Of a stretch of DNA of 64,000 bases, positions 35,148 to 46,934 are shown in pieces (position 1 is the first letter of the stretch; every line of letters begins with the position of its first letter). A program made the translations under genes and the position numbers. Source of the stretch: Terebella lapidaria (taxonomy: Eukaryota > Annelida > Polychaeta > Terebellida > Terebellidae); NCBI GenBank assembly GCA_949152475.1, contig OX424558.1:40974751-41038750 (forward strand). The letters are read 5' to 3'. The notes under the pieces are model-generated. The model saw only the letters and a list, made by a program, of their open reading frames with translations, searched no databases and was not told where the DNA came from.

Positions 35148-38100
35148 TCAATTTTTTTCTCTTTCACTCAGGTACACTGGTTTTTTAACGATATTTGTTA
35201 TATCTTGTTCTACTCGAGTCCATATGATTTGTATTTGTGGACAGATGGCGAAAAAATGTTCAATAGTTTCTAAATCGTGACAGCTATTACAATACTCATT
35301 TTCAACCAATTTCATTTTGTATAATCTTTTGCGAGTTGGGTATATATTATGTAAAATTCGCCATTGCATTGTACTTAAAGCCGTGTCCTTCGTGACAATA
35401 AACGGCAGACACCAAGTGTCCTCTGTCAAGACAAATTTATTATATCTGGAATTCCAGTAGTTGGTCACTGATATATCTTTGTTTATATTTTTAACCAAAA
35501 ACATTCGAATTGTTTTAGATGTTGTTTTCGATATTGCAGTATTGTTTAGATAAATTTCCTCGTCTTTATCAGAGTACACTTGTTGTTTGCTTACAGTGTT
35601 CATTGCATTCATAACTGCATTATATTCCATAACTGTTAAACCATTATCACCCACTTTGCTCGCTATGTTATCATATGATAGTATGTGCCCATTGTTTATT
35701 ATATCACTAACATATATAGGATTCCATGATCAACCCACCTCTTAAAAAATAAAACATTGTTTTTGTATGTAATTAACTTATTATTCCATAGGCTTTGTGA
35801 ACTATTTTCAAGGGTATGCAGGTTATTTAAGTCATCTATGGAAAACCAGTCCTTAATTAACGTCTCATAGAAATTTGGGAACCACCCAGTTAGACCCCTC
35901 AATTTCTCAAAGTGAACATTCATTTTTGATACGAAAAGTCGTTCGCCAAAAGCGGTTAAGAAAAGAATAGGGCAATATACGCCAAGCTCCGTTCCCGGGA
36001 TTGTGTAATGTTTTTATCCATTTGAAGTTCAGCGCTCGTTGCATATCGATCATATTAATCATGTTCAATCCACCCTCTGGGATCGGGTTTATCATAACGC
36101 CACGTTTCAAGCATTCCGTACTATGTTTTATTATGTCGGCCTCCTTATAGTAGGGTTTATTGCACCATACGAAACTAAAGAAAAACGTATTTATGCGATT
36201 TATTATAGTGACGGGCAGTGCAACGCCCTGCATCATGTACAAAAATTGCGACATAAGGAATGTCTTAACAATAGTAATTTTGCCGAATATTGACATATGC
36301 CTTCCGATCAGGGATTTTATTGTCCGGGCCCCGGGCCCGGATATACTAAGAACGCACTAATTTCAGCTGGTTCCGTTTTGCGAGGTCTCCCGCAGTGACG
36401 GGCAGGGAGTGATTCCACGGTGGACATACGTTGCGCGCTATTGTGCGGGCTTTGCCCGTTTACTATGATGTAAACTGTAGTTCACAAGGTCTCATGTCAG
36501 ATGTCAGGGATGTTTGTGTGGTACAGCGGGGGTCGCAAATATTGTTACTCTGTTTGCCCAGGCAGTGATTCTTTGCACGCGCTGATATAACGCTGATGTA
36601 ATAGAATCATATTAGAATCGCACTTAGAATAGGATATAGGCATATGCGCATAAAAAAAACCTGGAGTGAAGACTCGAGCACTGGGGAATAATAGGCGAGA
36701 TATTAATTTAATTCATAAATAAAAAAAACAGCAAAACATTTCCTCCGGACATATTCTTAACACTTTCTATTCCTACTATTCTGTAGCTTGTTATAGATCC
36801 ACATTTTCCAAACCTAGCTTCCACATTTTCGGAAATGTTTTTGGCCATACAATCCGATTTGAAATAAACTCCTAACAGTTTGATTTTGTGGTCAGGGTAT
36901 ATCTTCCAGTTCAAATTAGCAACATGTTTTCTTCTATATTTCCAGCACCCAACCCATATGGCAGTTGTCTTGCTTTTGTTAAGTTTCAATGCAGATATTT
37001 TTGAAAAAGTTTCTATAATGGCCAAACTGGTGTATATGGATGTTTCATTCCCAACGAACAAAGTTGTATCGTCCGCGTACTGTGCGATTTTTATTTGTTG
37101 GTTCTCACCGCGTTTCCCGCAAATCTGAATCCCTAGAATTTGTGGGGATTGGCGTATTTTGCAAGATAAAATTTCACATGCAATAATGAAGCATAACGGG
37201 GAGATTGGACACCCCTGACGGATACCACATCGTAGAGGGAAATAATTCGATACGTATCCGTTATACGAAATGCAGCTAACTGTTTCAGCGTTAATGATTT
37301 TCATCCAATTTATAAATAAAGACCCAAACCCGAAAGCTTTCGAAGTTTGTAACATGAATTTTTTGGATATGGAGTCAAAAGCCTTCGAGTAATCTAATGA
37401 TATAATGGCGCCAGGAATATCTTTTGCATTAGTGTATTCTATGACATCGTCGATAGTCCTAATAACAATACCAGAATGTCTGCCTTTAATGTATCCATTT
37501 TGATCTTCATTCACGATATGGCTTACTACCTTCTGAAGTCTATTCCCTAATGTTTTTGTCAATATTTTGTAATCCGTGTTCGTGAGGCTAATTGGCCTCC
37601 AGTTTGTCAAATGATTTCTAGACAATTGCTTCCCTTTATGCAGTAGTATTATAATGCCCTTTCTCTGTGATAACGTCATACTTCCTGAACTATAAGCCTC
37701 ATTATACGTGTCTACCAATAAATCTTTTATATCTGGCCAAAATTTCAGGTACCATGATGTAGTTAATCCATCCGAACCGGGACTAGAATTAGATTTCATC
37801 TGACCGAGGGCCAGCTTACATTCAGCTAGCGTAACTGGACCCTCGCATAGTAATTTTTGTTCTTCCTCTAATTTTGGAAGTTCGATATCGGATATGAATT
37901 TATCAAATTCGTCAGGTTGGTCGATTTGATCATAATTGTCATAAAGATAGCTATAAAATAATTTTATTTCCCTCATTATTTCTTCTGTATTATTTACCAA
38001 GCTTCCATCTGTTTTACTCAGAAAGGAAATCACTTTTGATTTTGCTTTGAATTTTTCCTTCTCTAGGAAATATTTATTTTTTCTTTCCCCGTTTTCTATG

Positions 38101-39149
38101 AAAGCCATTTTGAACCGTACTTGAGCCCCTCTGGCCTGTTCAAGAGCTGCGAGGTCCACCTCATGTGATAGTGATCTGGACTCTTCTCGTAAGGCCGCGT
38201 TCGTCGGCTCGTTAGTTAGCAGCATGTTAATCTTTTTCAACTGCTTTTCCAAGTGTTGTATACTAATTTTGATGGTTTTGGATTTTTCCTTTCCATATAG
38301 CATGGAGAAGTCTTTTGTTTTGAATTGACAGATATCCCAAAGTACAGACTTGGGTAAGTCCCCGTAGTTTTTGAATACATCGTGTAACAGCGTTCTGGTT
38401 TGTTCTATATATATATCATCTTGCAAAAGGGAGTCATTATGTTTCCAATACCCAGGTCCGCGCTTTTCATTATCAACATGTATGGTAATAACGACGCCCC
38501 TATGATCAGTTAAAGGAATATCTACATTAAAAGCAGACATAGAGGCGTTCAACACTAACTCATTACCGAATATATAGTCAAGTCTACGCATTGCACTTTT
38601 GGACTTGTTTGACCAAGTAAAATCCCTATCATTTTGATTATGAGCTCTCCATATGTCACAAATTGACAAGGAGGATGTCATATTTCTAAATTGTGCTACC
38701 TCACTCGCATCGTGTTTCATACCAGATAATATGTCACCTTTTGTCAGTGTACAGTTGAAATCACCTAATATATTTCATCATTTGTGTGTTGCCTAAAGAT
38801 GTCACAAAGTTTTCTGAAAAATATATTTTTTTCGGTATGCTTATTTGGTGCATACACACTATAAAACATATACTTTTCACTCTCATGGGTTAGTTCGACG
38901 GCTAATATCCGTGGTTCATTCACCATTACTTTCATATTAGTCGCGTCAAAATCGTCACGTAACAGGATCATTTCCCCTCCACTGTGGGCGGTACCCTGTA
39001 CTGCAAATAATTCCCCACCCCACTCATGAAAGTAAGTTTCCTGGAGTAAAATAACGTCAGCCTTAGATTTTCTAATGGAATTGAAAATTGCCGACCGATT
39101 CCGTCTTTGTCTTAACCCCCCGGACATTAATAGTTAGGACACTAACCAT
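35148..39149 (-). pseudogene. LINE ORF2: endonuclease and reverse transcriptase, broken
   Basis: The likely start is ATG at 39149 (MVSVLTINVRG). A one-base shift in a G run near 39118 moves to the frame that holds the endonuclease motifs LLQETYF and YSVYAPN. Another shift near 38770 leads to the main frame (38720 down to about 36790) with LDYIF and DHRGV of the endonuclease end, then RT motifs NWRPISLTN, ISLDYSKAFD, RQGCPISP and YADDTTLFV. After the insertion it resumes with SIFGKITIVKTF at 36296, and ends with a C-terminal CNSCHDLETIEHFFAICP zinc-like motif near 35220. The clade assignment is tentative. Confidence 0.85.
36306..36790. other. Unrelated insertion interrupting LINE ORF2
   Basis: LINE similarity stops near 36790 (after KCGSIT) and resumes at 36296-36305 (GRHMSIFGK). 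The intervening sequence is GC-richer and has a near-palindrome CCGGGCCCCGGGCCCGG near 36330. It does not code for a known domain. Exact edges and target duplication were not resolved. Confidence 0.6.
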
Positions 39150-39417
39150 AATCAAGGACATTGTTTACTCTGTACGTATATAGACATCGTAATATCACAT
39201 GTTTGTACATATATTTGATTTCATACACATGTGCAAAAATACACCTTAATATGTTCACACTATATAAATTCACTGGTTCATTGAACACTAACAGATAATT
39301 TGATCTCATTATCCGTTTTTGGCGACTGTTGTCATACAAGTACATTGAACCTTTAATCATCGTCCATAAACATGCCAGTTCGTCAGAATCAAGATCTGTC
39401 CATTTCAAACACTTGTA

Positions 39418-40340
39418 TCAGGTATCCGACTGTGACTCTGCGTTATCGTTCAGCTCGTTCGACGAATGATAGGCTCGGAGAGTTTCTGGAGAGCGTGTTT
39501 CGCAGACGTCAGTCATTGTCACCGGACTACTTGGTTTCCGCTTGGTGGATTTAGACAGACTGACGCATCGTTTGCCAGTTTTTGTGGATTTCGCGCGGTT
39601 CCCCGAAGTTTGGGAAGGACGTTGAGACGCCTCGATGAAAGCATCAACCTTCTGGAAAAGCTCCGGTGAGGACATAGAGCGATGGATGGCAACGCTTGTT
39701 GCGTGTGACAGTAGGTCTTCAGCCAACTGGATTGCTCCGGTTGCTTCCTGGCCCAAAGCGTGAACGCCAGACGTTTGGCGTTCAGCGGTGTCGCCTTCGG
39801 AGTCCGACTCCTCATCAGACCCTGTCTCCTCATTCGGTTTTGAGAGAGACTTGTTGCCGCCTAGCTTAACTGCGCGCATCTCCATCAGAAGCTGGCCCAG
39901 GCGATTCTGGCCCGGCCAAGAGTCGAACGGCCGAGTCGCGGTGGCATATGGAGGTAAGCCTGTACCCGAGAAAGTATGTGAGGTTCCTTCAGCGAGGATT
40001 TTGTCTCCACTATCTGATAGGTATTTTCGAAATTCCTCACTGGCCTTAAATTTCTGCTCCAGGATGTTGCGCATGACGGATACACGGTGCTTCTCCCAGT
40101 CTGATTCGGATATGTCAAGACCATCCCCCAGAATCTGTGCCTCCCGCGGAGTCGATGCAGACTCAATGGCATTAGCAGTGTCGGAATCACCAACATGTAC
40201 TGCTTTGGCAAACTGGTACGCATGCTCGCTCGAGGGGCATGTGTGGTTTTTGAAATTAACGTCCGCCGGGAAGAAGTTCGACAAAGGGTGTCTGGCACCT
40301 CGGAACACATACGACACCTTACCAGTATTATTCTGAAGTA
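39418..40340 (-). CDS. NADAR (YbiA-like) domain protein, ORF1 of the LINE, 5'-truncated
   Basis: An uninterrupted frame of about 300 codons runs to a TGA at 39420-39418. It has no ATG at the front. Counting from the GTG at 40317, residues 1-155 look like a NADAR domain: FRGARHPLSNFFP, PSSEHAYQFAK, REAQILG, an SDWEKHR...VMR...LEQKF stretch and GQNRLGQLLMEMR. NADAR proteins such as YbiA are hydrolases acting on N-glycosidic bonds, including ADP-ribose-type substrates. Residues 160-299 are acidic then basic (KSTKTGKRCVSLSKSTKRKP). It is on the same strand and about 270 bases upstream of ORF2, so it is best read as LINE ORF1. A captured host gene is the alternative. Confidence 0.75.
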
Positions 40341-40475
40341 AAGTAAGTAAAGCAACATGATCCGTTTTGTGATGTAGGACTACTTATACATATAATCTTA
40401 TTCGCATTACCCTTGCAAAAATGTGTCAAATATCAAATAACAAATGATTGTCTAATTACAACATTCCGAACCTCC

Positions 40476-40620
40476 ATAGATAGATAGATAGATATTTTAT
40501 TCCAAGAGACACAATACAATGATATGTGAAATGTATATAAAAGTTACAGCTATGTCCACATGAGGTAACAATCAAAGACCTAAGTCTGTAAGCAAACAAT
40601 CCAGTTGACAAAACAAAACA
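40476..40620 (-). repeat. Probable 3' tail of another LINE with a TATC microsatellite end
   Basis: Read on the minus strand, the sequence has GGAATAAAATATC running into (TATC)n. AATAAA followed by a four-base microsatellite is a typical 3' end of CR1/RTE-type LINEs. No body of that element was recognised nearby. Confidence 0.45.
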
Positions 40621-40719
40621 AAAAATAACGTTTCAGTACAGTATGCCGTACCCTATACGCATGTACCTTAACCCAAGGTCCATGACAGATTACCGGACAA
40701 TATATATTTTAGATATTAC

Positions 40720-40925
40720 TCTTTTGTCTCATGACCTTGAAAATAAGGTCATTGGTCGATTCAAGGTCACTAGAATATTCAGCACATATGTCATATGTGT
40801 CCACAACCAACTCTCAGGCTGCAATGTTGATAACAAGCGAGATATTATCCATCCTGTTCCAGGACCCCGAAAGTGAGAACAAACTCAAAAGGTCAAACTC
40901 AAGGTCACGAGAACATTCTCAGTTC
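40720..40925. repeat. Outlying copy of the AAGGTCA satellite
   Basis: It shares TGACCTTGAAAATAAGGTCA, AGAATATTCAGCA and AAGCGAGATATT with the 31540-34450 region. Confidence 0.7.
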
Positions 40926-42400
40926 CAAAAGACCAAATAGATTTGGATACGTTGGACAAATTAGAAATAAACCTCTTCTGGAAACTAAGAACCCGCGTAA
41001 CTGTTGTAACTCATCAATGTCCTTAGGGGGTTCATGTTCCTGATGGCTGAAACATATATCTGGATCAACCTGAATCCTTTCAGCTGACAAGATATGATTA
41101 AGATATTTGACCTTCTTTCAAAAAAAAGTTGACAATTATTGGGATTCAATTTCAAGCCAAACTCCCGGTGCCAATATAAAACATTCCAAGCCTGAGAAGA
41201 TGATGTTCATATGATGACTAGACAATCATGTCATCCAAACACATTAAGCAGTTGCTCGTATCATACATGCAGAGATGTACGAGCCTCTAGAAACAGGCTG
41301 GTGACTTACACAAACCTAAAGGCATCAGGTTGAATTAAACCAGTCCCAAGGGACCTGCAGTAAATGCCGTCTTCTCCATGTGGCCTTCCTCAAACTCCAG
41401 TTGACAGTAACAAGCCTTGAGATCCAATGATGTGAACGAACTTGCCCCTTGAAGCGTACCCAGCTTCTCATGAGTATGTACCAATGAGTATGTATCATGC
41501 TTTGTTACCCGATTAAATACCCAATAATTGCTCATATGAAGCGAACAATCTCGTTTCCTGACCAAATTCATCAGAGCTGAATACGGACTCTGAGAGGATC
41601 GAAATACACCTGTATTCAACATATTGTTAAAATGAGCCTTTGTCTACTTCATCATGGCAGGCATAATTATACCATAAATTAACTTGATTGGAATATCGTC
41701 CACATGATTGATAGAGTGTCTGACAGCATCCAGGTGACCAAAATCGAAATCATTCTTGGAAAATGTTTACTTCCCGTCGATCAAGATATGTTTTAGTGAA
41801 CTAATCTGCTCCAGAGATCCACAACAACCAAACAAATGAATCAAATCCAGGAAACCCCTGTCCAACGAACCACCAAGGTCACAGGGAACCGAATCGTCAA
41901 AATTGCATTCTATTCAAAGAACAAAGAACATATTTGCTGGAATTGTGACCATCTTCAAACTAAAATTCGGGACTTCTAGGATTTTTCGATTCTAGGTGCA
42001 GAATGCTGACCTGTATTCGGCATTTCCAACATTAAAGGCGTGACACAAACCCCACCTGGTAGCATTGCAAGTGCAGGCTCTCTGACTGCTCCAACGACTA
42101 CCAAACTACCATGATCACCAACCCATGGCCGCGTAATACCCTTCACCAGAACAGCTGAGTATCACCTTGGGTCTTGTTGTCCGCATCACTGCACCACAAC
42201 CTTCACGAAGACTTACAAATGAGCGGCTCAAGCACATGTGTACCAACCAATACGGGAACATCCAAGTTGTACAGTGTAGAGGACACGACCAGAGCCAAAA
42301 CTGTTTCTTCTTGTTCAACTCCAATCGAAGCAGGATATACATATACTAGATTCAACTCAACAAATTCAAAATATCTAAGTTTATGTAAATCCAGAGATAT
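40905..42400 (-). pseudogene. Second Ty3/gypsy pol remnant (fossil, older)
   Basis: Minus-strand segments resemble the pol region from just before the RT, through the RT start (LVRKRDCSLHM, SFTSLDLKACYCQLEF, EKTAF) to the RT/RNase H connection (IQVDPD). The element is strongly decayed with many breaks and no LTRs recognised, so it is much older than the element at 1-7687. Its edges are approximate. Confidence 0.75.
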
Positions 42401-44301
42401 CCAAGCAAGAAGAAACTGGTTGCAGAGGGACATCCACATATGTGTTCTGAAGAAATCTTCACTGATGTTCATACTCTGTCAGCCAGTACCAACAAGGAAC
42501 CCTAATTTAGCTTGACACTTGCCTCATAGCCTTTACCAACCAACGTCCAAACAGTAAAAACATCACCATTAGTAAGATTGGGACCCCACGACCATTAACG
42601 TATAACTTTGCTTCCCTGGAGTTGTAGTTGGCGCTGTCGTTTCCCAATGTTTTCCAACTTCAACTTTGCCTTTGGAGTTATCACCGGAAAAATTGGCAAC
42701 TTAGGAGAATTCACCATAACATGTGACGGAGCACCTGGAACAAAACCAGGAGTCTCACTCTGGGAAATACCGCTATCAGTCACCACCACCACTACTTCCC
42801 ATTTCAGTTTAAGAGTGTCCGCATACTGGACCTCCACCCACTTCTCCAACTCAAGAGCACATTACTCCGGCTTGACACCCAAAGCGAAGAAAGCAGAACC
42901 AAGTCTTCATTCGACGGTTTGATATCATGGATAACAATGAAATTCACGCCAGTAAACAATCAAGGCAGGTACAGGGATAGCCATGCACTTGTTGATTGTT
43001 ATGTATACACGGACATTCATTCACTTACAACACGACAAGTACACCCCAGTTGCACAACAGACTACAAATCAATGCACACAATACAGAGTAAGGCCCGACT
43101 GCACGTGTCGTACTCTAGCATATAATTCGGAAAAGAAAAGTTCAAATCAAGTCATACTTTTCACTTACATACCTCCGACTTTGTGTCGAAGTGATTCTTT
43201 AAAAGCTCTTAACATTTATGTAGTGTTAGTGAGGTATGAGGTTCCCTAAAGCCGCACTTAGTGCAGTATATTGTACATACTATTAAAGGTTGTTTGTACA
43301 ACTATAACATTAGAGGTTGTTAGAGATATATCTAACTAAATCACGCTAAAGATAAAATCTCGAGTGAATAGAGTATTTCAGATTCGTACTTCAAATTTAC
43401 CCATTTTTATATATTGATTACATAACTACGGAAGCCCGTAGAGGCCAGATAATGAACGGTGTGAAAATATATTTATCTGGCGGCCGTCACATATTTATCT
43501 GGCAGCCGCCACATAATTATCTGGCGGCAGCTACATAATTATCTGTAGGACGTGGCTTGAAATATGAGGAGATTCTTGTAAAGCAATATATATATAGCTA
43601 ATTAGGCCCTAGTATCCAAATAAAAGTCATGACACACTGTATTAATGACAATACTGTTTTTAATGAGACAATGTTATATGGGGTATTGTGGGGGGGGGGG
43701 GGGAGTTTGGTGTTGATATGCAAATTATTCAACAAAACTTAACTTTCACAAATAGCATTATATAGGGATCATCAATGAATTCATATTATTTGTTGTGGCC
43801 ATGGCAACTGGGCCCTCTGCAATTATGGTTGCTACCATGGATATATAGGTTAAAGGGATATGTGAACAAAAAAAAAAGTGCATATTTGATGGTGGTGACA
43901 AATATTCGTCAAATTATCTGATTAATATTGTGTGTTCCTTTTTTTCTTTGTTTTTTCCCCTATGGATTATGTATTGAAAGTTGCACTATGGTCCATAATA
44001 CCAATCAATGACCTGAAAATATGTACATTTCATCCCCCAAACAACTATTCGTTAAATTTATTGAGGCATTCTTGGACCATATATGTTACAATATAAATGG
44101 ACAATGGATATTGACAATGGACAATGGATACTCAGCGTATTACAAATGATTAATAAACTCCGTACATTACATGTACTTGTTTGTTACGGTATTGCGCGAT
44201 ATACATGTATCCAGTAGCAGCCACGGTTGAGTTGGTGGGGCAAGTGCACTGAATATTGACTTAGTTATGACAGAATGGAGAATTGTCAGAAAGTCATATG
44301 A
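42401..44301. other. No gene recognised
   Basis: The part up to about 42900 may be more of the decayed gypsy element. After that come AT-rich unique sequence, a small tandem repeat (43455-43555), and a G tract near 43691. Frames are short without motifs. Confidence 0.5.
43455..43555. repeat. Short tandem repeat with TTATCTGGCGGC units
   Basis: Four copies of about 27 bp: TTATCTGGCGGCCGTCACATA and variants, the last diverged to TTATCTGTAGG. Confidence 0.75.
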
Positions 44302-44305
44302 TTAA

Positions 44306-45226
44306 GGGGCAGCACAAGTGGAGGAATTCCCTGCAGTCATGGTATACTTCAAAAGTTCAAACTGAAATTTCTGTAAATCTGCTCAATGTACAGGCATGAA
44401 ACTTCCTAAATTATCTCTATATGCCATGCAGAAGATTATCATGATATAATTTGACAGAGATAAATATCATTATTCTCAAAATATAGAAATTATTAACAAC
44501 ATTTTCAGGTACATCCTGCCTAAAAATTCACAAAGTATTGGTTCTGAAAACATACAATGTGAAATGGATATCCTGATGTAGCGCCCGAGACTTAGATTAT
44601 CCATTATCCAAGTCAGTGCTGCACATTTACAGCGCAAAGTTGACACTATTTTGCTGTCAAGCCGGAATTCAAAAGCACATGGCTGCATGGATTTTATGGT
44701 CCACTTTGCTGGCTTGACCCTCTGCCTGCAGAGTCACCAGTGCATGACCACTGGTCTGGAGGTCTGAGTTTTGTGCATTGAGTCATGCTTGGTTGTATTG
44801 AGGAAAGGGTCAAGCCTGCAATGTGGACCAGAAAACCAGTGCAGCCATGTGTTCTGGGATTTTGGTAAAAGAGCAAAATAGTGTCAACTTTGCACTGTTA
44901 ATGTGCAACACTGCCTTGGATAATGGAAAAACGGAGACCCGGGCGCTATAGCAAGATACCCATTATGCAGTGTGAGTAATTCTCTGGCATGAATACTTTG
45001 TTATTTTTAGTGCAGGATGTACCTGAAAATATTATTATTAATATCAAAATTTTGGGAACATGAGTATTTATCTGTGCCAAATTATATCGTTATAATCTTC
45101 TACACAGCATATAGAATTAGTTTGGGAAGTTTCAAACATCTACAATGAGCGGATTCTCAGAAATGTCAGATTTAAATTTTGAAGTAGACCACAATTTGCA
45201 GGGTAATTTCTCAGTTGGGCTGACCC
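44306..45226. mobile_element. Palindromic TTAA-flanked element, 0.92 kb
   Basis: The two halves are imperfect inverted copies over about 450 bp each. Paired blocks include GGGGCAGCACAAG with GGGTCAGCCCAAC, GATATAATTTG, ATTTTCAGGTACATCCTGC, and CAAAGTTGACACTATTTTGC. TTAA stands at both edges (44302-44305 and 45227-45230), the target of piggyBac-type transposition. It has no coding capacity. The piggyBac assignment is an inference from the TTAA sites only. Confidence 0.7.
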
Positions 45227-45264
45227 TTAAGCCCATTCGGGGTTCGCCCCATTTGGTAGTCAGC

Positions 45265-45380
45265 ATTCCTATTAGCTCGGCCAGTGGGATATTCCTTCAA
45301 CTCACTTGGTAGAGTTTTGGACTACCGTTTGTGAGGTCCTGGGTTCCAATCCCCTATCAGGCAAGTGGATTTTTTAACCC
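45265..45380 (+). mobile_element. tRNA-derived SINE head, copy 2
   Basis: The A-box-like CACTTGGTAGAGTTTTGG and B-box-like GGGTTCCAATCCC (45341-45353) are spaced as in tRNA genes. The stretch through GCAAGTGG matches the copy near 31255-31312. It is not a functional tRNA gene. Confidence 0.65.
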
Positions 45381-45454
45381 TACAACACAACATTATATGC
45401 AACTAGACGCTACTCTGGTTGCTGACGACCGCCGGGGTGTATCCCCTATACTAG

Positions 45455-46915
45455 TATCCCCAATCCCTAAAAGTTGGAAAAAGAGACTGAATGATAGCTC
45501 AAATTATAGAAGTATATCATTGGGTAGTTTGATAGGCAAGGTTTTAGACAAGATACGGTTGGATGAGAACCAACACATTTTTAAGTCGTCCGATATGCAG
45601 TTTGGTTTCAAACCGAAACACTCAACAACCCAATGTACGTTTGTTATGGAGGAAATAAGGGAATATTACATAAAACAGAATTCACCTATGTTTATTGTAT
45701 TACTAGATGCTTCTCAAGCATTCGACAGAGTGCATTACGTCAAGTTATTCAATTTATTGTTAAACCGAGGTATATGTTTCTGGCAGGCTCGATCGTTGGC
45801 ATTTATGTACACTCATCAATTTCTGAGGGTGAACTGGAATGGTTTTATAAGCGAAACTTTTAAAACTACGAACGGTGTTAAACAAGACGCTATCTTGTCC
45901 CCTATTTTGTTTTGTGTGTACATGGACGAATTGCTTTGTAAACTGAAGTCCTCGAAACTTGATTGCCATGTGGGTAATACTTTCTGTGGTGCTCTCGCAT
46001 ATGCTGATGATTTGAGTGTCCTTGCCCCTAGCAGAAACGCAATACAACAGATGTTATACTTGTGTGAACAGTTTGGTCGAGACTTTAGTGTCAAATTTAA
46101 TGCTCAAAAGAGTCAATTACTGATTACGTCAAATTGTGAGCTATCTGTTGGTGACAATAATTTGAACGGTGACAGTATTCCCGTATCCAAAAGTGTAGTA
46201 CATCTTGGTAATGCAGTTGGTGATACATCTATATACATATATATGTGTGAACAAGAACATTCAGGATCTGATATACGAAACCGATTATGTCCTCAGTCGC
46301 TTTAAGTTCTGTAACTATGAAGTAAAGAATTTTATGTTTCGAACATATTGTACCAGTTATTATGGTAGCCCACTATGGAAACTGAGTGATCCTCACATTT
46401 CTAAATTCTATGCACCATAGAGAAAATGTGTTCGGAGAATATGGAATTTACCCTCCCCCCCCCCCCCCCCGACCACCCATGGGAGATATTTACAGCATTT
46501 ATTTGAGGATATGTCTATTGAAGCTCAAATGTTATACAGATTTGCAGTGTTTTATATTTCTCTTATTACAGTGAAAATGGTCTGGTCACAATGTGCAGAA
46601 AGATATACTCTCAAATAGTCAGGTTGGTAGAAACTATAGAAAACTGATGTCAACATTACGGCTAGATGATAATATTGTAACTTGGACACAACATTTCATG
46701 AAAAGGGTCACATCTAATTGTTTTCAATGTGATGTTGAATGTCAGGCTGCTGCATCGGCCATTGAAAAGTTATGCAATATGTAGAAGGGTACATTGTACA
46801 ACAATTCCCGAAACAATTTATTGACGCACTACTGGTGGATATGTGTGTAAATTAACTTCTACTATGTTACATATTATATTGTACATGCTTTGTACGAAAT
46901 AAATCATATATACAG
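45455..46915 (+). pseudogene. LINE reverse-transcriptase remnant, CR1/I-like
   Basis: One frame runs from about 45455 to 46305 with PIPKSWKKRLNDSSNYRSIS, LQFGFKPKHSTTQCTF (M in place of L), VLLDASQAFDRV, GVKQDAILSPILFCVYMDEL and YADDLSVLAP. Further on, RFKFCNYEVKN, FRTYCTSYYGSPLWKLSD and RKCVRRIWNLP continue the usual C-terminal region in shifted frames. A C tract (46455-46471) and several frame breaks show it is dead. An AATAAA near 46899 probably marks its 3' end. It lacks the endonuclease, so it is 5'-truncated. Confidence 0.85.
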
Positions 46916-46934
46916 CCCTAGCATCCTTGTCGCC

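Larger units (their letters stand above)
34521..40340 (-). mobile_element. APE-type LINE with NADAR-domain ORF1, degenerate
   Basis: On the minus strand the order is ORF1 (NADAR), a spacer of about 270 bp, then ORF2 (endonuclease, reverse transcriptase, C-terminal region), then a poly-A tail seen as T tracts at 34521-34540. The RT resembles the Tx1/L1-like group (NWRPISLTNTDYKILTK, YADD, NGYIKGRHS). ORF2 has several frame shifts and an unrelated insertion of about 480 bp. ORF1 has no ATG, so the element is probably 5'-truncated near 40340. Target duplications were not found by eye. Confidence 0.85.

Noticed and set aside
45303-45353. Functional tRNA gene
   Set aside because: A and B boxes are present but the acceptor and other stems do not pair. 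The same degenerate head recurs at 31255, so it is a SINE.
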